Shown: positions 25,348-35,218, counted from the first letter of the stretch. The stretch: 64,000 bases of DNA from Enterovibrio norvegicus DSM 15893 (GCF_900115495.1 NZ_FOWR01000007.1:30800-94799), one strand, 5' to 3'. Program-made: numbers and translations. The notes: generated by a model from the sequence alone, not told the origin.

Positions 25348-28300
25348 TTGAATATAAGGCTAAAAGCCGTTTTTGCCACGATGATCATTTTTACTGTGGT
25401 GCTCGTTTTGTTCATCAGCTATGCATTTCAATACTTGTCACAAGCAAGAGAAGCTGAGCTGGCTTATCGCTCGAACGAAGTGGCAGAACTTGTTGCCTTT
25501 GCCGTCGAAGTACCGATGGAAGAAAACGATCTCAATACCCTACACCAACAGGCTGAGCGCTTTATTCAGCATTCAGACCTCGCATTCCTTACCATCGAGC
25601 GAAATGGACGTGTGCTCGCGCATACTCAGCGTTCTGACACGCAGATGAATGATGTCACGATTGCCAAATACCCCATTGGGTCACCTGATGATAAGTCTGG
25701 TGACGTTATCATCGGATTCAGAAATCATCATTCTGATGCCGTCGCGTCGCCTATCGCCCAATTTTTGATTTGGAGTTCTTCAGGCATCGGTTTGCTTGCC
25801 ATCGCTACCATGTACATCATGATGCTCGCGGTCACGCGCCCACTAAGAAAACTGCAAAAACTCAGTCAAAAGGATAGCGATCCTTCGTCTTTCAATATGT
25901 TCTTCCAAGATGAAATTGAAGCCACGGTAGACATGGTAAGTTCCATGCAGAAAAAGCTCGATAAGAGCTACCAGCAGCTCCAGAATTCCATTCGAGACCA
26001 AAAGTATTCTTATGTAGAAGCACAGCAAATCGAAGAAAAGAACGTGGCGATCTACAACGCGTCATTGGATGCGATTGTGGTGGCGAACGACCAAGACATC
26101 ATCATCGAGTTCAACGCTATTGCCGAGCAACTGTTCGGTTGGGACAGAGACGAAATAGTGGGTCGACGCCTTGCTGACACCCTCATTCCCCCTGCTCTGC
26201 GTGAATCCCATATTAAAGGCATGCAGCACTTCCTCGAATCAGGCGATGGCCCAGTTCTCAATCAACGTATCGAGTTACCAGCCGTTCGAAAAAGTGGCCG
26301 TGAATTCCCGATTGAAGTGTCAATCTCCCCAGCAAAAACAAAGCAGGGGTTTATTTTCGTTTCTTATATGCGCGATATTACGCAGCGACTGAAAGACCAA
26401 ACCGAGCTCAAAATCGCGGCACACGCCTTCGAATCGTCAGAAGCCATGTTCATTTCTGATGCAAAAGGACACATCATTCGCACCAACCCTGCTTTCACCT
26501 CCATCACGGGATTTGAAAGTGCTGAAGTCGAAGGGGAAAAGCCGCGCACGCTTTCTGCCAATCCAGAAGACATTCAGTTCCACAAGCAAATTTGGCGAAC
26601 CTTGATCGACTCAGGACGATGGAACGGTGAGATTTCGCTCCGTCACCGGGATGGTAACGAGCTTCCCGTTCGAATGAGCATGACTGCAGTGCGTGATGAA
26701 GACGACACCCTCACCCACTATGTGGCGCACTTCTTCGACTTAACCGAACAAAAGCACAATGAACGTATTCTTCGTACCGCCCAGCATGAAGCGGAAAGCG
26801 CGAACGAATCGAAAAGCCGTTTCTTGGCTACCATGAGTCATGAAATTCGCACCCCCATGAACAGTGTGTTGGGTGTGCTCGGGTTATTGAAAGAAACGCC
26901 GCTGAACGTCAAGCAGTTGGGGTTGGTTCAAACGGCACGAGAATCCGGCGAGCTGTTGCTTGCGATCATCAACGATGTCTTGGATTTCTCTAAGATGGAA
27001 GCAGGTAAATTAACGCTAGAGAAAAACCCGTTTGATATTGTTGAATTACTCCAACAGACCTTAGACATTCTGCGCCCTCAAGCGGCGAACAAAAACTTAA
27101 AACTGAATGTTATTTTTGCTGATAACACGCCTCAGTATCTCATTGGGGACGGAGACCGCATTCGTCAAATCGTGCTTAATTTAATGTCGAATGCCATCAA
27201 ATACACGCAAGAAGGCAGCATCACTGTCTCTATCAAATGTGCACGCTTGTATACCGATGCTTGTCAGCTTCAAATTGATGTTTCCGACACAGGGCAAGGC
27301 ATTGACCAAGGGCACATTACCGACTTGTTCGATGAGTTCACTATGGCGGAAAATACCTATGACAGACGCCATGAAGGCAGCGGTCTTGGACTGGCGATCT
27401 GTAAGCAACTCGTGAATCTCATGAAGGGTAAAATCGAGGTTGATAGCCAAAAAGACGTTGGCTCAACGTTTACCCTTACATTGGAACTCAAACTCGCTGA
27501 AAAAGAAGATTGTGCCCCCCTTAGCACATCAAACCCCACCCTTGGCAGCACAGCAGAAATCAGCAGTTCAATACGAATATTATTGGCAGAAGACAACCCC
27601 GCCAACCAAGTGGTGCTCCGCACTATGCTCGAATTTTCCGGGCTTTCTGCTGATATTGTCAGCAATGGACAAGAGGCGGTGGACGCTGTCAGCAAAATTC
27701 CTTACGACATCATTTTTATGGACATTTCGATGCCCGAAATGGATGGCGTTGAAGCCACACAACGGATCCGACAAATGGATTCACCCACCAAAGACGTCAT
27801 CATCGTCGCATTAACCGCACATGCTATTCGTGGCGATAAAGAACACTTTTTAAACCAAGGGATGGATGATTTTGTGTCAAAACCCGTCACGCGCCAATCC
27901 ATTCTCGATTGTTTAGGGCGCTGGCAAGATCATGCTTCAAAAGCGGGCAATCAACGAGACATCATTAAACACCAAACCTCTTCGGCTCGTGGGCAGGGTG
28001 ACACTAATAATGGTTCTGGCAGCGCAACAGACTGCCCTCCACAGAATAAATTGGTTGATGAGCCCACGTTACAGCAATTGGTGTCTGACACATCCGCAGA
28101 AGCCGCCCCAAATCTGATCACCTTTTATATAGAAGATGCAAAAATACGTGTGCTCAAATTGGTTGAAGCAGCAGAAAGTGAAGATTTTTACACCCTAGAA
28201 TTTGAGGCTCACACCTTGGGCAGCAGCGCTGCGGCGCATGGCAATGCTGCCTTGTGCAAACTTTGCCGAAGCATTGAAGCCTTTTGCCTAGAGCAATCCT

Positions 28301-28401
28301 TTGATAAGGCGCTCGACACAGCAACACAACTTGCCGCCACGGCGGATGCATCATTCGACGCTCTGGATAAGCGATTACAACGCGGTTTAACGATGAAGTA
28401 A
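25348..28401 (+). CDS. sypF: Membrane hybrid sensor histidine kinase SypF
   Basis: About 1017 residues from a TTG start at 25348, which has AGGTGG seven bases upstream; no ATG is suitably placed. Two membrane helices (about 8-28 and 145-165) flank a roughly 110-residue periplasmic sensor, followed by a HAMP-like stretch, two PAS domains (about 240-350 and 365-480), HisKA with H498 (MSHEIRTPMN), HATPase (GSGLGLAICKQL), a receiver with D792 (MDISMPEMDG) and a C-terminal Hpt with H955 (EAHTLGSSAAAHG). In V. fischeri, SypF phosphorelay controls SypG and VpsR; RscS feeds in too. This protein seems larger than V. fischeri SypF and more like RscS in layout. Confidence 0.85.
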   Translation: MNIRLKAVFATMIIFTVVLVLFISYAFQYLSQAREAELAYRSNEVAELVAFAVEVPMEENDLNTLHQQAERFIQHSDLAFLTIERNGRVLAHTQRSDTQMNDVTIAKYPIGSPDDKSGDVIIGFRNHHSDAVASPIAQFLIWSSSGIGLLAIATMYIMMLAVTRPLRKLQKLSQKDSDPSSFNMFFQDEIEATVDMVSSMQKKLDKSYQQLQNSIRDQKYSYVEAQQIEEKNVAIYNASLDAIVVANDQDIIIEFNAIAEQLFGWDRDEIVGRRLADTLIPPALRESHIKGMQHFLESGDGPVLNQRIELPAVRKSGREFPIEVSISPAKTKQGFIFVSYMRDITQRLKDQTELKIAAHAFESSEAMFISDAKGHIIRTNPAFTSITGFESAEVEGEKPRTLSANPEDIQFHKQIWRTLIDSGRWNGEISLRHRDGNELPVRMSMTAVRDEDDTLTHYVAHFFDLTEQKHNERILRTAQHEAESANESKSRFLATMSHEIRTPMNSVLGVLGLLKETPLNVKQLGLVQTARESGELLLAIINDVLDFSKMEAGKLTLEKNPFDIVELLQQTLDILRPQAANKNLKLNVIFADNTPQYLIGDGDRIRQIVLNLMSNAIKYTQEGSITVSIKCARLYTDACQLQIDVSDTGQGIDQGHITDLFDEFTMAENTYDRRHEGSGLGLAICKQLVNLMKGKIEVDSQKDVGSTFTLTLELKLAEKEDCAPLSTSNPTLGSTAEISSSIRILLAEDNPANQVVLRTMLEFSGLSADIVSNGQEAVDAVSKIPYDIIFMDISMPEMDGVEATQRIRQMDSPTKDVIIVALTAHAIRGDKEHFLNQGMDDFVSKPVTRQSILDCLGRWQDHASKAGNQRDIIKHQTSSARGQGDTNNGSGSATDCPPQNKLVDEPTLQQLVSDTSAEAAPNLITFYIEDAKIRVLKLVEAAESEDFYTLEFEAHTLGSSAAAHGNAALCKLCRSIEAFCLEQSFDKALDTATQLAATADASFDALDKRLQRGLTMK

Positions 28402-28555
28402 CCAGTTGATTTAAAAGCGTGATTCTTATGCTGACACACTTGGTTTTTGACCAAACTGTCGTACACTTACTTGCATATGATTTAATCAAACAGAATACCC
28501 TAACCCTCGAGCAATGGGGTCGGCGTAGGTAGACATCTCAAGGGACGCATGCACC

Positions 28556-29992
28556 ATGAAGTCAAAATACCGAGTACTACTCATTGAAGATTCAAAGCCG
28601 TTAGCTAACCTGTATATCCAGTATTTATCGGGTGAACCTATCGATTTGGTCTGCCTAGAGACGGGTCAACAGGCTCTGGATTACCTCGAAAAATCCACGC
28701 CTCACCTCATCATGCTTGATCTTAAATTGCCAGACATGTCCGGACAGGAAGTGCTTAGTTGGATAAAAAAACAAGCCCTTCCCTGCTCCGTCATCGTTGT
28801 TACAAGCCACGGATCTGTAAACACCGCTGTAGAGCTGATGCAGCAAGGGGCGGATGATTTTTTAGAAAAACCAGTGAGTGCTGAACGCCTTAAAACCACG
28901 TTGAAAAACCAACTAGAGCACGTACGTTTGCAGCATCTCGTCGACGACATCAAAACCAGCTTCGAACGCAATACGTATCAAGGTTTTATCGGTGCAAGTC
29001 TTCCTATGCAGAACGTGTATCGTATTATTGATGCCGCAGCTCCCAGCAAAGCGACTGTGTTTATTACCGGCGAAAGCGGCACGGGTAAAGAAGTCTGCGC
29101 TGAAGCCATTCATGCCCAAAGCCCTCGCACAAAAGCACCGTTCATCGCCCTCAACTGTGGTGCTATTCCCCACGACCTCATGGAAAGCGAAATTTTCGGC
29201 CACGTTAAAGGTGCATTTACAGGTGCAAGCAGCGAGCGAAAAGGGGCAGCCGCGCAAGCCGATGGTGGCACATTGCTCCTTGATGAAATCTGCGAAATGG
29301 ATTTGGACCTACAAAAAAAACTGCTGCGTTTTATCCAAACTGGGCGCTATCAAAAGGTCGGGGGCAGTAAAGAGGAAAGCGTAGATATTCGTTTTCTCTG
29401 TGCCACCAACAAAGATCCCTTGCATGAAGTGGCTGCGGGTAAATTCAGAGAAGATTTGTACTACCGATTGCATGTCGTTCCCCTTGCCTTGCCGCCGCTT
29501 AGAGAGCGTGGTGATGACATTCTTACCATCGCCACGAAATTCTTACGCACCTATGCCAATGAAGAAGGAAAATCCTTCACACAATTTTCACCGGAAGCAG
29601 AGGTGGTACTTCGTCACTACCCTTGGCCGGGTAACGTAAGGCAGTTGCAAAATGTTATTCGGAATGTGGTTGTTCTTCATGACGGTGATGCAGTGTCTAT
29701 CAAGCAACTGCCACCACCACTGAATGAAACGCTCAGCGATCAAGAAATCCGTTCTTTGGCACCCACAACCTTTGTTGAACCCACGCCAGATGCGTCTGAA
29801 TCCACCGCGCATGCCGCGCCCGTGGAAAGCTCAGACATTCGGCCATTGGAAGATGTGGAACGGGAAGCAATACAACAAGCCATCGAATTTTGTGGCGGAA
29901 ATGTTCTGAAAGCTGCAGTGTTGTTGAAAGTCAGCCCCTCTACGCTATATCGCAAGAAACAAGCTTGGGAAACCGACACAGATAACGCCTAG
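28556..29992 (+). CDS. sypG: Sigma-54-dependent response regulator SypG (LuxO/NtrC family)
   Basis: A 478-residue enhancer-binding activator. Receiver domain 1-120 has phosphoacceptor D55 (MLDLKLPDMSG). The central AAA+ domain has Walker A GESGTGKE (172-179), the sigma-54 contact loop GAFTGA, and Walker B LLLDEI. A Fis-type HTH is at the end (GNVLKAAVLLKVSPSTLYRK). Overall resemblance is to LuxO. It is the expected activator of the five -24/-12 promoters in this locus. Located 154 nt after sypF, it is probably co-transcribed with it. Confidence 0.9.
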   Translation: MKSKYRVLLIEDSKPLANLYIQYLSGEPIDLVCLETGQQALDYLEKSTPHLIMLDLKLPDMSGQEVLSWIKKQALPCSVIVVTSHGSVNTAVELMQQGADDFLEKPVSAERLKTTLKNQLEHVRLQHLVDDIKTSFERNTYQGFIGASLPMQNVYRIIDAAAPSKATVFITGESGTGKEVCAEAIHAQSPRTKAPFIALNCGAIPHDLMESEIFGHVKGAFTGASSERKGAAAQADGGTLLLDEICEMDLDLQKKLLRFIQTGRYQKVGGSKEESVDIRFLCATNKDPLHEVAAGKFREDLYYRLHVVPLALPPLRERGDDILTIATKFLRTYANEEGKSFTQFSPEAEVVLRHYPWPGNVRQLQNVIRNVVVLHDGDAVSIKQLPPPLNETLSDQEIRSLAPTTFVEPTPDASESTAHAAPVESSDIRPLEDVEREAIQQAIEFCGGNVLKAAVLLKVSPSTLYRKKQAWETDTDNA

Positions 29993-30044
29993 TACTAGAG
30001 AACATCGTTCAAAACATGTTTCAACAACTGCTTTACACAAAACA

Positions 30045-30078
30045 AAAAAACGCCGCTTCATTTGTCGCGGCGTTTTTT
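30045..30078. terminator. Bidirectional terminator between sypG and the epimerase
   Basis: A perfect 12-bp stem AAAAAACGCCGC / GCGGCGTTTTTT with a 10-nt loop has T-runs on both strands. It serves the convergent sypG and epimerase genes. Confidence 0.85.
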
Positions 30079-30098
30079 GTTTGTACAGTCCACAGTAT

Positions 30099-31043
30099 TT
30101 ACCCCACAGATAATCTCGATTTATCGCTGTCAGTCAAATGATTCAGCAACTGTCTCAAACCTTGCGTCACACTGGTTTTTGCCACTAACCCTAATTCCTT
30201 TGTGGCGCGTGACGGACTCCCGGTAGACGTTCGAATATCACCACGTAGTGCCGGCATATGTTCAATGGCCACGCGTGAGCCCGTGATAGACATAAGGATT
30301 GTCGCTAATTGATTCACTGACATGGCCTCTCCGCGACAGACATTAAAAACGTCAGGAGACACAGACACATTTGTCATTGCCGCACGAAGGAACCGCACCA
30401 CATCACCCACGTAAATAAAATCTCGCGTCTGTTCACCGTCACCAAAAATGGTGAGTGAATGCCCATCCAACACTTTGTCTGCAAAAATAGAAATGACACC
30501 GGAGTAAGGGGATTTGGGGTCTTGGCGCGGACCGAACACGTTGAAAAAGCGCATGCCCGTCGTCGGCACGCCGTGCACTAAAGATGCCACTCTTGCGTGC
30601 AATTCAGAGCCTAGTTTATCCGCCCCATAAGCTGTGAGCGGGCGAACTGTCGAACGCTCGGATAAGGGCAATTCTGCATTGTCGCCATAAACCGCAGCCG
30701 ACGATGCATAAACAACTGGGGTCTTGGCCGCCCTGGCAGCATCAAACACGCGGATTGAACTCGTTAGATTGATATTGTGAGTCTCGATCCACTCTTGATT
30801 AGAACGTTGAACAGACGAGACCGCTGCCAAATGAAAACAGCCATCAACGCCTTCCATTGCATCATCGAGTACATCAGGAACAGAAATGTCGGCCACCCGC
30901 AATTCACAGTGGCGGGGTACATTGTCACGGGAACCCGTGGAAAGGTTGTCGACAACGCGAACGTGGTGACCATCTGCGAGGAGAGATTCGACCAAATGTG
31001 AACCAATAAAACCGCAACCGCCTGTAACTAGGTAACTTGCCAT
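30099..31043 (-). CDS. NAD-dependent nucleotide-sugar epimerase/dehydratase
   Basis: An extended short-chain dehydrogenase of 314 residues, of the UDP-sugar 4-epimerase type (GalE/WbpP-like). The NAD-binding TGGCGFIGSH (8-17), DNLSTG, the catalytic YxxxK in YGADK (about residue 146), and the substrate-loop NVFGPRQDP support this. It probably makes a sugar-nucleotide precursor for the polysaccharide encoded around it. It is transcribed against all other genes of the locus and lies between sypG and sypH. A terminator ends it; its start ATG at 31043 has an AGAGG site. Substrate is not decided by the sequence. Confidence 0.85.
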   Translation of the reverse strand: MASYLVTGGCGFIGSHLVESLLADGHHVRVVDNLSTGSRDNVPRHCELRVADISVPDVLDDAMEGVDGCFHLAAVSSVQRSNQEWIETHNINLTSSIRVFDAARAAKTPVVYASSAAVYGDNAELPLSERSTVRPLTAYGADKLGSELHARVASLVHGVPTTGMRFFNVFGPRQDPKSPYSGVISIFADKVLDGHSLTIFGDGEQTRDFIYVGDVVRFLRAAMTNVSVSPDVFNVCRGEAMSVNQLATILMSITGSRVAIEHMPALRGDIRTSTGSPSRATKELGLVAKTSVTQGLRQLLNHLTDSDKSRLSVG

Positions 31044-31318
31044 ATCTGCCTCTGCAAAAAAAGAGTGAGCTGACTCGATCGATGCAAAGTGTTTGCCAAG
31101 TTACTTCATGCCCCATTATTTTTTATTGTCCAAAAGCATTTGGCCTAGGTTTTATGCCATACGCACTCAGATGCATTTAATTCTTAATGTTCATCGTTGG
31201 AAGACAAAAAACACGGAATCACCGTCTGTTGCTCACAAGGTTCACCCTTTGTTTGCTCAATCTGACTTGCGGTTTGAATGCCTACAAAACATGTTTTTCG
31301 CAAAATGACGCTCTCTTT

Positions 31319-31333
31319 TCATCAAAATGAGAA
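31319..31333 (-). promoter_or_regulatory. Possible SypG enhancer upstream of sypH
   Basis: On the minus strand, TTCTCA-TTT-TGAT matches the core shared with the sypM site. It lies about 118 bp upstream of the sypH -24 box. Confidence 0.45.
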
Positions 31334-31450
31334 TTTTCGGGTGCAGCTATACGCATCCATTGTGTATGTGACTGGCTTTTCGACATCAAAAGACCGCTAA
31401 GTCTTCTGAGAACAACGGCTGACCGATATTCACTCTCTCCATATGCCGAA

Positions 31451-31467
31451 CTGGCATTAACTTTGCA
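31451..31467 (+). promoter_or_regulatory. Sigma-54 promoter of sypH
   Basis: CTGGCATTAACTTTGCAA has GG (31453-31454) and GC (31465-31466) ten bases apart, with good -24 (CTGGCA) and -12 (TTTGCA) elements. It lies 74 bp before the sypH ATG. Confidence 0.78.
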
Positions 31468-31541
31468 ATTTACATCGTTCTCGCGAGCCTTTTCGAATAA
31501 AGACCTTTTTGCTCGCGCTGACGGTAAACGTGGAGGGCGAC

Positions 31542-32558
31542 ATGAAAAAGAGAACAAATAACATATGGATCGTTTTAGACAGCCGCGGCTTTGGTGGCAT
31601 TGAATCCCATGTTGAACAACTCGCGCTTGGCCTGAAAGCCGCCAACAATCAAGTCAGCATCGTGTTTCTTCAAAATTACGGCGAACACCCTCTTCAACGC
31701 AGACTCATGTTCTCAGGATTAGATTGCATCATGCTTGATGGACGCATTGCTTCTTTGTGGCAAGCGCTAAAAAAAGAAAAACCCGATGTGATTCATACCC
31801 ACGGTTACAAAGCCGGCATTTTGGTGCGCCCTATCGCGCGATTAATGAAAGTACCTTGTGCCAGCACCTTTCACAGTGGTGAAAAGAAAGAAGGCAAACT
31901 CCAATGGTATGACTGGTTTGATCGTCATACGGCTTTCCTCGCTAACCATGTTTACGCCGTGAGCAGCCCAATACTGTCTACGTTACCGTGTTCTGCAAAA
32001 TTGGCAGATAATTTCGTAGACACCAGCAAAATCACCCCATCTTTCGGTACAGAGATCGCGTTTGTAGGTCGACTCTGTAAAGAGAAAGCGCCAGATCGTT
32101 TTAGCGTGCTGTCAAAGCGCTTCCCACACCTCGACTTCCATGTTTACGGCGATGGACCATTACGATCAGAACTTGAACAAAAAGCCCCAGATAACCTTGA
32201 ATTTCATGGTGTACAAAAAGAAATGCACGATGTGTGGCCACGTATTGGCTTGTTGGTGATCCCTTCACGCGCAGAAGGCCTTCCGATGGCAGCGCTTGAA
32301 GCCATGGCGCGCGGCATTCCAGTGGTCGCGTTTAATGTTGGCTCACTGGATCAACTCGTCAGGCCAAATGAAAACGGTTGGCTGGTAAAACAAGGGGATA
32401 TGGAAGGCATGATCTCTGCCATTCAAGATTGGCGACAGTCAGATAGCGTACAAAAAGCGCAGTGGAGCAAAGAAGCCATCGCCACGGTCAAACAGCGCTT
32501 TTCAACGGAAGCCGTCGTACCAAAATTACTTGCGGATTATGCCACTTTCGCAAAATGA
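31542..32558 (+). CDS. sypH: Glycosyltransferase, GT4 family, SypH
   Basis: A GT-B fold glycosyltransferase of 338 residues adding a sugar to the lipid-linked repeat unit on the cytoplasmic side. N-terminal acceptor region GFGGIESHVEQLALGL and a C-terminal donor domain (FVGRLCKEKAPDRF, then PSRAEGLPMAALEAMARGIPVV) give the E-x7-E motif typical of GT4. ATG 31542 has GGAGG six bases upstream; the frame is open to a TTG at 31509. It is alone behind its own sigma-54 promoter. Donor sugar unknown. Confidence 0.82.
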   Translation: MKKRTNNIWIVLDSRGFGGIESHVEQLALGLKAANNQVSIVFLQNYGEHPLQRRLMFSGLDCIMLDGRIASLWQALKKEKPDVIHTHGYKAGILVRPIARLMKVPCASTFHSGEKKEGKLQWYDWFDRHTAFLANHVYAVSSPILSTLPCSAKLADNFVDTSKITPSFGTEIAFVGRLCKEKAPDRFSVLSKRFPHLDFHVYGDGPLRSELEQKAPDNLEFHGVQKEMHDVWPRIGLLVIPSRAEGLPMAALEAMARGIPVVAFNVGSLDQLVRPNENGWLVKQGDMEGMISAIQDWRQSDSVQKAQWSKEAIATVKQRFSTEAVVPKLLADYATFAK

Positions 32559-32568
32559 CCAAATTCCT

Positions 32569-32583
32569 TTATCAGAATGACGA
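32569..32583 (-). promoter_or_regulatory. Possible SypG enhancer upstream of sypI
   Basis: On the minus strand, TCGTCA-TTC-TGAT differs from the TTCTCA-N3-TGAT core at two positions. It lies 75 bp upstream of the sypI -24 box. Confidence 0.35.
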
Positions 32584-32657
32584 ATTGGCGTCGCGCCGAC
32601 TCTGTTTTCCTTACAGGCTCACGCGGCGTTTTTCTTTACATTCAACATGTTAGAAAT

Positions 32658-32674
32658 ATGGCCTACTCCTTGCA
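32658..32674 (+). promoter_or_regulatory. Sigma-54 promoter of the sypI operon
   Basis: ATGGCCTACTCCTTGCAG has GG (32660-32661) and GC (32672-32673) with ten bases between, and a perfect TTGC -12 element. It lies 137 bp before the sypI ATG and probably drives sypI-J-K and the three genes after it. Confidence 0.78.
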
Positions 32675-32810
32675 GACATTTTAGACATGACAGGGATGAC
32701 CATTGGCAATGTCGTACAACAAGAAAGCCGATCGTCAATATGACTATCTCGCCACAGACACGTTAAGCACAGGATGTGACGAGCCACTGAGCTAACTGGA
32801 GGAAGAGAGT

Positions 32811-34085
32811 ATGTATTCAACCACTCAAACTCTCTCAACATCGCGCAATGTCTTGTTTGTACATTACGGTGATAACTGGATTCGTGGAAGTGAACGCTGC
32901 TTACTTGATTTACTCACGCACATCGACAAGGACGCATTTACGCCAGTTTTATGGTGTAACAGTGAATTACTGGCTGATGAAGCGCGCAAGCTCAATATCG
33001 ACGTGTACGTTAGCGAATTTCCGCTCCTGTTCGGCGAAACCACGCCGAAATGCAATTTCCGCGGCTACAGACAACTCATCAGTCAAGGCATCGAGATTGT
33101 CGATAACCACAATATCGACCTGCTCCACGCAAACAGCGGTGCACCAAGCCAATGGCTGAATGTTGTCTCTCGCGCTCGAAAGCTACCTCTGGTGTTACAT
33201 CTTCATTCGCGTTACCCATTGCGAGACCGCATCACACTTGGGCTTCACCACGCCAGCATGGCGGTAGGCGTGAGCCAACCTGTGGTTGATCAATTGCTGA
33301 ATGACGGTGGCAAAGAAGAACGCTGCCAAGTCATTCCAAATGGCATTGATACCGACGCCTTGCTTGCTCAGCCCGTTACCAACCTTCGCAGGAAACTGTC
33401 ATTGCCAAGCGATGCATTCATCGCCGTTAGCATCTGTTCACTGATCACCCGCAAAGGTGTTGATTTGTTGATTGAAGCTTGCAAACAACTGCGTGAAATG
33501 TACCTTCCCATTCATTTGGTAGTGATTGGTGAAGGCGCAGAACGCCAAAACCTCGAAAACCAAATTCATGAAGCTGGCCTTGAAGATTACGTGCATTTGA
33601 TTGGGGAACAACACAATGTGGTTGGCCTATTGCGCGGCGGGGCTGACATGGTCGTTTCTGGCGCACGAGAAGAAGTATTCGGACTGACACTCGCCGAGGC
33701 GGGCCTCAGCGGTTTGCCGGTTGTCGCGCCCAATGTGGGGGGCATTCCTAGCGTTGTGTCGCACCACGAAACAGGCATTTTGGTGCCAGAAGAAGATGCA
33801 CATGCCATTGCGCAAGCCATGTTCCACCTTTACATCAACCAAGAACAACGTTTGTTGCTCGGTCAAAACGGCTACAAACGCGTGATGGAAAAATTCACGA
33901 TTTCGTCTCATACCGCGAAGTTCGAAGCGCTTTACAACACCTTGCTAACCGACCCAGGCATGCCATTGAAATGGCACAGCCACTGGCAGATGCTTCCACC
34001 GATTCAAGCGTCATTGAAGTTTGTAAAAAATCGCAAAGCAACGGCACAACCTGCCAACGATCTTTTTGCGAAGGAGGCGCTATGA
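32811..34085 (+). CDS. sypI: Glycosyltransferase, GT4 family, SypI
   Basis: A GT-B glycosyltransferase of 424 residues. Key segments are NWIRGSERCLLDLL at the N-terminus, VIPNGID in the middle, the donor-domain SICSLITRKGVDLLIEAC, and VSGAREEVFGLTLAEAGLSGLPVVA (E-x7-E). It is cytoplasmic or peripheral to the membrane and adds one sugar of the repeat unit. GGAGG lies eight bases before the ATG. The stop overlaps the sypJ start (ATGA). Confidence 0.82.
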   Translation: MYSTTQTLSTSRNVLFVHYGDNWIRGSERCLLDLLTHIDKDAFTPVLWCNSELLADEARKLNIDVYVSEFPLLFGETTPKCNFRGYRQLISQGIEIVDNHNIDLLHANSGAPSQWLNVVSRARKLPLVLHLHSRYPLRDRITLGLHHASMAVGVSQPVVDQLLNDGGKEERCQVIPNGIDTDALLAQPVTNLRRKLSLPSDAFIAVSICSLITRKGVDLLIEACKQLREMYLPIHLVVIGEGAERQNLENQIHEAGLEDYVHLIGEQHNVVGLLRGGADMVVSGAREEVFGLTLAEAGLSGLPVVAPNVGGIPSVVSHHETGILVPEEDAHAIAQAMFHLYINQEQRLLLGQNGYKRVMEKFTISSHTAKFEALYNTLLTDPGMPLKWHSHWQMLPPIQASLKFVKNRKATAQPANDLFAKEAL

Positions 34086-35218
34086 GCCGATTAACGCACA
34101 TCGTTATCCTTGATCCCATTGCCTTTGCTGGCGGATCGAAAGTCTCTACCAAGCATGTGCTGAGTCAGCTTGAGAGCCAAGAAGCGCGCGTGACCATTCT
34201 CACCGCAGACAAGGAGACATGGGCATCATCACAAGCCTATGTCGCCAAGCTGCATATGCCTAAGCGTTTAGAAACAGCAGAACAAGGCTTAGGTTACTTT
34301 GCACGTCACATTCTGATCGCAATTCAACTGCTCTGGCTTCGTCTGTTCTTGGGACAAATACACACAGCGTTAGGCGCATCAGGCCCGGGGGTTGATCTGG
34401 GTCTGTATTTGGTAAAAGCGGTGCTTGGTTACCGTTTAATCCAAATGATTCACGGCCCAGTGGCGAAATCACGCACCATTGGTCGCTGTCTCGCCGCCGC
34501 CGACAGTGTGTTCTATCTCGACGCCACGCAAACCTCCTTATCCACGGCGTTGGAAGCAGCGGGACACTCGCCAGACATTGCTTCATACCCTCAGATTCAA
34601 CCGTTTAAAAACGGCCTGCCTAAGCAGTCCTGGCCGAGCCAATGCCAGTATGACTATGCCGTCATGTTCTGGGCAGCATCGCTATTGAAATGGAAAGGCC
34701 TTGATACGTTCACGGCGGCGTTGAGCCAATTGAGCCCCGCTGAGCGTCCAGAATCACACGTCTGTTATATCCGTCCGAAACAAAACAATTTGCCCACCAG
34801 CGAAGCGCCACAAACCTTGAGCAAAGTCTTCTGGCACCATGCGCCGGACAACCTTGATGAGATCCGTGCCAGTGCAAACATCTTTGTTTCCACCAGCACC
34901 AAAGAGCCTTTTGGCCTGTCGATTCTCGAGGCAATGGCTGCTGGCATGTGTGTGATCATTCCCTCTGACGACGCCTTTTGGGATCGCCAGTTAACCGCCA
35001 ATGAAAATTGCCTGAAGTATCAACCTGACGATGTAGACAGCCTGATTGAAGCAATCCAAACCGCGGAGCAAAACATGCGACAGGTCAAGAGAATGGGTCA
35101 AGCAGCCAGCAATATTGCTCTTCAATATCGCGCTGACCTTTGCTTCGCTGCGATCTGCGAAAGTCTGGTGAGTAAATCGCGCCACGTTATGCCAGAGCTG
35201 GTTTCAAAAGAGCAATAA
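34082..35218 (+). CDS. sypJ: Glycosyltransferase, GT4 family, SypJ
   Basis: A 378-residue GT-B glycosyltransferase: GGSKVSTKHVLSQL at the N-terminus, WAASLLKWKGLDTF and VSTSTKEPFGLSILEAMAAG in the donor-binding half. The ATG at 34082 follows AAGGAGGC and overlaps the sypI stop. Sugar specificity is unknown. Confidence 0.8.
   Translation: MSRLTHIVILDPIAFAGGSKVSTKHVLSQLESQEARVTILTADKETWASSQAYVAKLHMPKRLETAEQGLGYFARHILIAIQLLWLRLFLGQIHTALGASGPGVDLGLYLVKAVLGYRLIQMIHGPVAKSRTIGRCLAAADSVFYLDATQTSLSTALEAAGHSPDIASYPQIQPFKNGLPKQSWPSQCQYDYAVMFWAASLLKWKGLDTFTAALSQLSPAERPESHVCYIRPKQNNLPTSEAPQTLSKVFWHHAPDNLDEIRASANIFVSTSTKEPFGLSILEAMAAGMCVIIPSDDAFWDRQLTANENCLKYQPDDVDSLIEAIQTAEQNMRQVKRMGQAASNIALQYRADLCFAAICESLVSKSRHVMPELVSKEQ

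Larger units (their letters stand above)
31044..31541. other. Regulatory region upstream of sypH
   Basis: About 500 bp between the divergent epimerase and sypH. It holds a candidate enhancer (31319-31333) and a sigma-54 promoter (31451-31467). An earlier TTTGGCC ... TGCC match near 31141 has the wrong spacing. No gene is seen. Confidence 0.55.

Noticed and set aside
31138..31160. TTTGGCC ... ATGCC as a sigma-54 promoter
   Set aside because: GG and GC are twelve bases apart rather than ten; the site at 31451 fits properly.
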